Source of the DNA: Trichomonas tenax
Lineage: Eukaryota > Parabasalia > Trichomonadida > Trichomonadidae
Direction of reading: 5' to 3'
Assembly (NCBI GenBank): GCA_023091735.1
Contig: JALKBU010000090.1
Span: 24,101 to 88,100, forward strand
DNA length: 64,000 bases
Shown: positions 57,811 to 64,000 of the stretch, in pieces
Numbering within the stretch: position 1 is the stretch's first letter
Layout of the letters: each line of letters opens with the position of its first letter
Position numbers and translations under genes: made by a program
The notes under the pieces: generated by a model
What the model saw: the letters and a program-made list of their open reading frames with translations, nothing else
What the model was told of the DNA's origin: nothing
The model's database searches: none

Positions 57811-58704
57811 TTATTGCTTATCAATATATCTAACATCATCCATGATATCTTTGTTGACTAGCATGTCGAAGTACGTGAAGCCTGTTGGCTTGGGCTGTGG
57901 TTTAGGCTCTGGTCGTGCAGAAGCTTCAGCTCCAGCAGAAGTTTTTTCGACTTCGACAGGAAGCGGAAATCCGTTTTGATCTACTTTCTGATCTCCGCCT
58001 CTAAACCTCTCTACAGCCTTTCTAAACTTCTCAGCTTCAGCCTTTTCGTCAGGAGGAGGCCCCCAGAGAGCTCCGCCTTGCTTTGGCGGCGGTTTTGATT
58101 CCTCTTCTTCATCTTCCTCTTCAACTACTTGTTTTTGCTCGGCCTTACGCTCATTACGCTGCCTCTGTAGTTCCTCTTGGAATGCTTTTGCGTTTTCTCT
58201 CTCATCTGGTGGAGGTCCCCATAATGCGCCTCCTCCGGACCTTGGAACGTCTTCATCATCATCATCGTCCTGAGGTGATATTCCCATCTCGTGATTGTAG
58301 CCCCATAACGCTCCTGCTTGTTTTTCGACAACAATTTCCACTTTTCTCTTCTTTGGAGAGACTTTTTCCGGTTGTATTGGTTCTGCTGGTTGCACCGGCT
58401 TCATTTCGGGTGGTGGTGGTTCAACTTGTTGTGCAGATCTTGCTGAATTACGTGATGAATCTTTTTTTCCTGTTTCTTTCGGTGCTGGCTTCTTCTTTTT
58501 GATGATATTTCGTGCGAATTGGCTGTGCGGATCGAATTTCGTTATCGGACCCTCTGCTCCTGCAGCCCAATGCGGTCCATTGTTAACTTTCGCTCTCTCT
58601 TCGTCTATTTGGCTGCGAAGCATCTTCATCATTCGCTCCATTTCGTTGATGTCGTTTTCGAGCTTCTCGCTCCTCTTCGGGATCTTCGATTGACGAGGAG
58701 GCAT
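57811..58704 (-). CDS. Low-complexity protein with GALWG repeats, function unknown
   Basis: A 297-residue protein. A short coiled coil (KLENDINEMERMMKMLRSQI) is followed by a mostly disordered, charged and Pro-rich body. It contains three spaced copies of a short motif: QAGALWGYNHEMG, GGGALWGPPPDERE and QGGALWGPPPDEKAE. Copies two and three are followed by similar charged helices (AKAFQEELQRQRNE; AEKFRKAVERFRGG). The C terminus has a hydrophobic patch (GFTYFDMLVNKDIMDDVRYI). Repeated tryptophan motifs in disorder usually serve as binding sites. The protein at 15622-16578 carries a related GASWG motif. No family is recognised; a cytoskeletal scaffold is one possibility. Confidence 0.85.
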   Translation of the reverse strand: MPPRQSKIPKRSEKLENDINEMERMMKMLRSQIDEERAKVNNGPHWAAGAEGPITKFDPHSQFARNIIKKKKPAPKETGKKDSSRNSARSAQQVEPPPPEMKPVQPAEPIQPEKVSPKKRKVEIVVEKQAGALWGYNHEMGISPQDDDDDEDVPRSGGGALWGPPPDERENAKAFQEELQRQRNERKAEQKQVVEEEDEEEESKPPPKQGGALWGPPPDEKAEAEKFRKAVERFRGGDQKVDQNGFPLPVEVEKTSAGAEASARPEPKPQPKPTGFTYFDMLVNKDIMDDVRYIDKQ

Positions 58705-60148
58705 CGAAATTTTTATAAATAAAAAATTGACGAGATTTTATACTTCGCTTGATATAATATTATTGAAAATGAGCTCGAAATTGGAAAATCATGAAAATTT
58801 TTAAAATTTTAGACAAATGATGTTGATTTTTACTTTATTTTCTGATATTACACATGACTCTGGAACTATTTTTAAGAAGACAAATTTTGATGAAAGAATA
58901 TCTTCTAAAATTTTATGTTTTTTATGCTATAACTCTTTATATTTATTCTTATTTTTATCTTTCTTGTCTAATTTATCATGATGAATTGATAAATACAAAT
59001 ACATCAATAAAATATCGAATATTCCATGAAACATAATCCTATATACCATCTTTTATCTCACTAAATCCTATCACTTATTAAAATATATTCTATTTTTCAT
59101 TAACAGTTCATAAGCACAATTTAATATCAAATGATTTAGATTTGGTTGAAATAATAAAGATTTTATCATTTTAACCATGATAAATTAATTTAATTGAACC
59201 AAGATATGTTAGAATTTGATTGTGAACCAATTAACACATTTATAATTTAGAGATTCATAAATATCTTTCAATAGAAGCAGTAAAACCTTTATGTTCTTTT
59301 CGATTTTTGAATGCAAGCATTAGTGTGAGAATAATGGTGTGTATCATAACTCATTATAATAAATTGTCATAAAATTTTGAAATATGATTTGTTACAAAGT
59401 ATCTCTTTTACGCTCAAACATCTTTCATTGATAATAAATTATGCTCCGATTGTCAAGAAGAAATTTCATCAATATATCAGGAATTTTGAAAAACCATTAA
59501 ATTGTCATAAATTCCTTTGAGTATAAATAGAAAAGCATGACCATAACCTAAATTTTCACTCCTTGCGAAAAATCTTTCCAATATATCATGATTTTTAAAA
59601 TATCATTGTACACAAAAAAATTCACTTGTGTGTGAGTATCTCAGCATGAGAGCAACCAACATCTTAACTCTCTGTAAAAGATCTTTTAAATATTTCAATA
59701 TTTGAAAAATATCTTTAGAATTACGAAATCATATACAAAACAATCATAACACATGCAGTATGATCTACATCTCAAATATTTCTGCAAAATAATTTTACAT
59801 GTAAAGAATTTCCATTTCTCATTTCTGTAATAAAATTTCCGCTTTTTTGAACACTACATAAAGCACAGATCTTAAATTTAGAAAATTTAAAAACACTAAA
59901 AAGTGCGTTGTGCGTTAAGGTTCTTTTGTTAAACATTTTTATATTTTTTGAAAATTTCAAAAAATCAAAAATATTCAACATTTACGAAAAGTCCTTTATT
60001 ACAGACATGATCGATAATACCTAAATGATATATTATACGTCAAAGGAAATGATAAATCTTCTTGTTCATTTCTCACTTTTAACAATAACCTTAGGAAAAT
60101 TGAGAGGTGTCAAATTGGTCGGAGAGCAGCAACTAAAAAAATTCATAA
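58705..60148. other. AT-rich intergenic region
   Basis: 1.4 kb with no gene recognised. TTTTACATGTAAAG at 59791-59804 is a symmetric variant of the recurrent motif. ATTCATAAATG marks the next gene's start. Confidence 0.45.
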
Positions 60149-62209
60149 ATGAGTCTTCCTTCACTCGATATTTATTCACAGGAAGTCCAATATGTGAAAT
60201 ACTTAGTCCAGAAGCAGCTCGACGCGCCGCGTGTTAAGATTCTCGAGTGTCTCGACGCCACGAGCATTAGTTCGGCTACAAACTTCTCAGATTTCTGCAT
60301 TACACTCGAATCAAAGAATATCGAACATGTTTTCATACCACTCGATTCGCTTCTTCAGCCACTCTCTGATATACTGAATAGAGGCGTCCGCGTCAATCCC
60401 AGAAAGGGAATTAAAATTAATGTTGGTAGAATTTTGATATCAGACAAAACAGCGGAAGAAATCACATTAGTGCACTGCCTCGTCGCTCTTGGAATGACGC
60501 AAAACTGGCAGCACGTAAATGCGGAATTATCTGATTATTCATTCGACACTTCGATTCCAACGGGTGAAGCTTTGATTGATGGATTCCAGTCTATCTGCAC
60601 AAACCCTAAGGACCACGAATTTTATCTTTTCAACCCGAATCAAATTCGAACTCTTCAAATACTCAAAATCACAGGTGGAGACTATCTGAAAAAGAGTCCA
60701 GAGTCTTCACAGTTGTGTGACGTTTGTCACCAACGCGATGCTGAAGTCTGGTGCTCGAATTGCAAAGTAAAACTCTGCGAAAAATGTGATAACGAAGCTC
60801 ACTTACACAGTCCCATTCTCCTCTCACACGAGAGAATTCCAATCCAAGAAGCAATTACGATTATGGAATTCTGTCCATTCCATCCGAAAAACAGAGTTGA
60901 ACATTTCTGCCAAGAATGCAGTCTCCCAGTGTGCTTTGAGTGCAAGCTTGCTGGAAATCACGCTCTCGGGGCTGCTGCGAAACATCAATTAATTCCAATC
61001 AAAGATGCATACAAAGAGGCTCTCAAATACGAAGTTAGCGAGGACAGAGAGTACGCCAGACGCCGCCGTGCGATAAAGAAGAAACTCGCTGATGCCGAAC
61101 AGCGTTTGAAAGATGTTGCAGAGAACGAGAAACACTTAGAAACGAAGATCATGAAACTCGCTCAGGAAGCAATTTTATCTCTCAAGACGCAGGCAGGACA
61201 ACGCGCCCTTCGCATCCGCAGCAGCCAGATCGAGTTACAGAGAAAACTCGAAGAGCTTGATGAAAACACAGCATTCATTGAAACGCACAGAGAACTTTCG
61301 AATCCAGCGACATTCATTCAAGCTCTGAGACAGCACATGGCGCAAACACGCACAGAGCTCACGTCAGAGGCTGACTTGCCAACAGATTTATACGTCCAGG
61401 GCGACTTGGCAGTTGTCGGTGCATTGGAGATCGTTCCGAGGCAGACAGCGGAGCTCCCAGAAGGCATCAAGAAGAGAGACTTAGACTTCGAAGAGAAAGT
61501 GAGGAACACAGTCGCATCCACAACAGCAACAACATTCACAGAAGAGACACAGCCACAGCAGGAAGAGAGCAGGTCTTACACGGAGACTGCTGAGTCCTCT
61601 TCGAGACACGCTCACAGAGCGAGACTTTCAACAATGGCGACAAGAAGGATGAAGAAGATCGGTAAAGAACTGACGTTCAGGCCATTCGATGGATCTCAGA
61701 TCTTGACAGATGATGATAAAGCGAGAACACTCTACATGTGCCTCCCATTCAAGACAACTCCAGAGCCGCACATCCTCTTCTCATCTGAGAGAGACGGACG
61801 CTCCATCAGCAGGATGCACCAGAGAATCGACAATCTTGGTGTCACAATCCTTTTAGTCAAGAAAGGACACCACGTCTTCGGTGGCTTTGCAGCATCGAAG
61901 TGGAACTGCTCAGGAAAGCCGTTTGGTGACGGAACTTCTACATTCGTCTTTTCAGTGACACGTGATGCGTTCCTTCCATTCCGTCCAAGGGGAGAACAAG
62001 CATGCTACTTGAAGGCAGACTACGACTACATCTCATTCGGTGGAAAGGATATCGTCCTCGCGAACGACTTCGAGACATGCACGAGTGAGATCGAATACTC
62101 ATACACAGCCGGTTTCGACATGGGCTCTAAGGACGCTAAGACATACTTAGCAGGTGTTGAGAAGTTCCAAGCAGACATCGTCGAAGTCTGGGGATTCTTC
62201 CAGAAGTAA
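60149..62209 (+). CDS. B-box zinc-finger, coiled-coil and TLDc-domain protein
   Basis: A 686-residue protein with a clear domain order. The N-terminal 185 residues have no named domain. Two B-box zinc fingers follow: about 189-232 (LCDVCHQRDAEVWCSNCKVK, then CEKC) and about 247-290 (CPFHPKNRVEHFCQECSLP, then CFECK and the ending H). A coiled coil spans about 300-400. A Glu/Ser/Thr-rich linker leads to a C-terminal TLDc domain at about 520-686 (HILFSSERDGRSISRMHQ; GGFAASKWNCSGKPFGDGTS). TLDc proteins in animals bind V-ATPase or protect against oxidative stress. B-box and coiled coil resemble the TRIM family, but there is no RING finger, so ligase activity is not expected. The B-box plus TLDc combination is known in protists; its role is unknown. 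TCA lies four bases before the ATG. Confidence 0.92.
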   Translation: MSLPSLDIYSQEVQYVKYLVQKQLDAPRVKILECLDATSISSATNFSDFCITLESKNIEHVFIPLDSLLQPLSDILNRGVRVNPRKGIKINVGRILISDKTAEEITLVHCLVALGMTQNWQHVNAELSDYSFDTSIPTGEALIDGFQSICTNPKDHEFYLFNPNQIRTLQILKITGGDYLKKSPESSQLCDVCHQRDAEVWCSNCKVKLCEKCDNEAHLHSPILLSHERIPIQEAITIMEFCPFHPKNRVEHFCQECSLPVCFECKLAGNHALGAAAKHQLIPIKDAYKEALKYEVSEDREYARRRRAIKKKLADAEQRLKDVAENEKHLETKIMKLAQEAILSLKTQAGQRALRIRSSQIELQRKLEELDENTAFIETHRELSNPATFIQALRQHMAQTRTELTSEADLPTDLYVQGDLAVVGALEIVPRQTAELPEGIKKRDLDFEEKVRNTVASTTATTFTEETQPQQEESRSYTETAESSSRHAHRARLSTMATRRMKKIGKELTFRPFDGSQILTDDDKARTLYMCLPFKTTPEPHILFSSERDGRSISRMHQRIDNLGVTILLVKKGHHVFGGFAASKWNCSGKPFGDGTSTFVFSVTRDAFLPFRPRGEQACYLKADYDYISFGGKDIVLANDFETCTSEIEYSYTAGFDMGSKDAKTYLAGVEKFQADIVEVWGFFQK

Positions 62210-62401
62210 CTTTTATATTATTTTTTTGTGCATTTTTAGATCGATTAAAAATTATGTTTATTAAATTTCTTCAAGCAAACATTTTATATAAACGAAATTG
62301 ATTTATAGAACATTTAAACAATATTTATAGGAGTTTCATCATTTAAGTAATTCTCATAAAAAATTTATGCGTTGATTTGCAATAGGTCAATAAGAACTTT
62401 T

Positions 62402-63175
62402 TCACGCAAATATATTGAATAAAAGTGATTGGCATATGCAGACTGCATTACATTCGCAATTCTCTTCATTCATCACTTTAGGTTGCCCAGAAATATGTGT
62501 GACGATTGCGTAACCGTGGCCTTGATTTCTTCCTGAATCTAAAACATCATTTGAAACTTCGATTTCGGTTATTTCTCGGATTTTATCTGTTTCTTTATTT
62601 TCAGAGTATACAAATCCAGAACCACAGGCACCACCAAATAGTCCTCCACTACCACCCAAGTCGCCTTCTCTACCAAAACCAAACTCTCCTGGAGTTGAAC
62701 CACCGCCCATAATTTGTCCTCCTGATGTTTGATTTCCTGAAATATATACGCATTGGTCAGCACAAGCATAATTATACGAACCTCCAGTTAGCCCACCTCC
62801 ATCTCCACCAGGCATAGAGGAACTATCGCCTCCACCAGCAATTAAAAATCTTGAATTTAATTCATCATGTTCAAGTCGAAAATCTGTAGCGCCACCACCA
62901 CTTGCGCCATGACCTTGATTATTTCCTTTCTCACCGCCATTATAAGATGTCTGATTTCCTGGTTTTCCCTTGGCGCCAATAAACAAATAATTCGGTGTTT
63001 TATTCATTATTTTTATTTTGGCTCCTGCAAAGCCTCCTAATCCACCAACCATATACACTGAATGTCCGCGTGCTCCATAAGCTTCGAAATAATATTCTCC
63101 TTTGCCTAAATACAAATCAATTGAATCGCATAGATATGAATCGTCACATGTATACGAAAATTTGCACGAACCCAT
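62402..63175 (-). CDS. Glycine-rich domain protein (trichomonad surface family), probably truncated
   Basis: A 257-residue protein of the Gly-rich type also found next to the kinase in ALK/LTK receptors. Marks are YYFEAYGARGHSVYMVGGLG, FIGAKGKPGNQTSYNGGEKG, GASGGGATDFRLEHDELNSR, FLIAGGGDSSSMPGGDGGGL and a late GSGGLFGGACGSGFVYSENK. Trichomonads have many such proteins, usually with a membrane segment and short tail after the domain. Here the chain ends in a short Cys-rich stretch (CECNAVCICQ) and LLFNIFA without a membrane segment. No signal peptide precedes the domain either. The copy is thus probably cut at its 3' end, or it is a soluble member. Codons are AT-rich, unlike the housekeeping genes. 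Confidence 0.85.
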   Translation of the reverse strand: MGSCKFSYTCDDSYLCDSIDLYLGKGEYYFEAYGARGHSVYMVGGLGGFAGAKIKIMNKTPNYLFIGAKGKPGNQTSYNGGEKGNNQGHGASGGGATDFRLEHDELNSRFLIAGGGDSSSMPGGDGGGLTGGSYNYACADQCVYISGNQTSGGQIMGGGSTPGEFGFGREGDLGGSGGLFGGACGSGFVYSENKETDKIREITEIEVSNDVLDSGRNQGHGYAIVTHISGQPKVMNEENCECNAVCICQSLLFNIFA

Positions 63176-64000
63176 AGTACATATTGGATGTTTCTTTACA
63201 ATGCTGCTGTGGAACTTATATTTGCCAAAAGGAAGTGGATACTCGATAGAATTAATGACTTACAACAAATTCTTTCTTTCGCAAAATTAAAATCAAAAAA
63301 ATACAGTTGATATGTAGTATAGGAATTCATTATAAAAAAACAAACCTTAAATCCTCTCAAAAATTCGAATAATCTCAATTTGAGTAATTTAGCTTACAAT
63401 ATATACTGACCCGCTAACTATGATATTGAAATATGATTGAATTTGAGAGAACTCATTGAAAAATATGTGATTTCCTTTCAAATTATTTGGTCATATATAT
63501 ATTTGTCGGAGCTACACTTAATAGTATCAATTTATTTTTATCGCTTTCGAAAGGCTCTAATTGGATTTTGTATTTGATATGATAGGAAACTCTACATCTT
63601 TCCCAAATATGGGTACTTGTTTGGTGTTTCCAAATTAGGGCAATTAAATTTTTATACGCAAAGTCGGCGAAACTCGTTTTTTAACTCACTGGATTAACTT
63701 CTTGCGAAGTTATTGAACCCCAATGTATAAATTCCTGTTGCGCATGATATATTAAAGAATTAGCTAACAAAGTCTATATTTCATTAAAATATTAGATATA
63801 TCTTGCATCAAAAACATTGATTTACCATAATGTGTTTTATTCATTATAATATATTATATTCCCATTGTATAGCATTTTTATAACGTAAAATATGTTGTTG
63901 TCGATGATAAATAGGTAAATCTAATCACAAATATGCTTTTTAGCTTTTTTTCCAAAAAAAGTATTCCAAGTGTTCACACATAAGCTCTGTGTGTTATTCT
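63176..64000. other. Right-edge intergenic sequence
   Basis: 825 bases of AT-rich DNA upstream of the glycine-rich gene. The small frames at 63102-63290 and 63196-63378 have intergenic composition. No gene, repeat or RNA gene recognised up to the edge. Confidence 0.45.

Noticed and set aside
1..64000. tRNA or rRNA genes, integrated virus or Maverick element
   Set aside because: I scanned by eye for T-loop consensus, rRNA-like stretches, and polymerase, integrase or capsid signatures, and found none. A tRNAscan or profile search would be decisive.

Overview
The window looks like nuclear DNA of a flagellated, anaerobic protist of the parabasalid (trichomonad) type. Every intact gene is a single open frame with no visible intron. 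The intergenic DNA is very AT-rich and gene codons are C-ending to varying degrees. Several surface or repeat families typical of trichomonads are present: Pmp-like beta-helix, BspA-like LRR, glycine-rich and ankyrin proteins. The Trichomonas vaginalis-type initiator TCAY(T/A) is not general here; only the UGPase gene has a clear TCATTT. I therefore lean towards a Tritrichomonas-like relative, but this is inference and no species-specific marker was seen.

Layout. 1-910: broken, left-truncated Pmp-like gene. 966-4600: long intergenic stretch with a cluster of about six hairpins (1765-2500) and a short coding relic. 4601-11407: TOR kinase. 12555-13571: CDK8-like kinase. 15622-16578: low-complexity P/E/K-rich protein, tail-to-tail with a CLASP-like TOG protein (16660-18951). 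19666-21152: ankyrin gene broken by a 17-base AT-rich insert. 22696-23481: CDC25, tail-to-tail with NME7 (23545-24672). 25174-25733: BspA-like remnant. 26412-27827: poly(A) polymerase. 28318-28988: compact Mutator-like element with 218-bp inverted repeats and 9-bp target duplications. 29466-32171 and 32665-34842: two coiled-coil/low-complexity proteins. 36056-36904: DZIP1-like zinc finger. 37274-37798: tail-anchored protein. 38402-39526: SF3A1. 39786-40253: LisH-type small protein. 40808-41122: small protein. 41504-45877 and 47555-50338: two large alpha-solenoid proteins, with a decayed surface-protein gene between them. 51346-54072: CFAP92-like. 56350-57771: UGPase. 57811-58704: WG-repeat protein. 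60149-62209: B-box/TLDc protein. 62402-63175: glycine-rich protein.

Functional themes. Growth and cell-cycle control is represented by TOR, CDC25 and a CDK8-like Mediator kinase. RNA processing is represented by poly(A) polymerase and SF3A1. Cytoskeleton and flagellum functions include CLASP, NME7, DZIP1-like, CFAP92-like and possibly the LisH protein. UGPase supplies sugar nucleotides. Genes are mostly in convergent pairs with short 3' gaps (40-370 bases) and long 5' regions; there are no operons.

The most interesting unexplained signals are: the hairpin cluster at 1.8-2.5 kb; a recurrent near-palindrome TTTACATG(A/T)CA/TTTACATTGTCA concentrated in 5' regions, about 35-65 bases before at least five start codons; the young MULE-like element; a degenerate 100-bp tandem repeat just upstream of the 1457-residue gene; and unusual catalytic-loop residues in the CDK8-like kinase.
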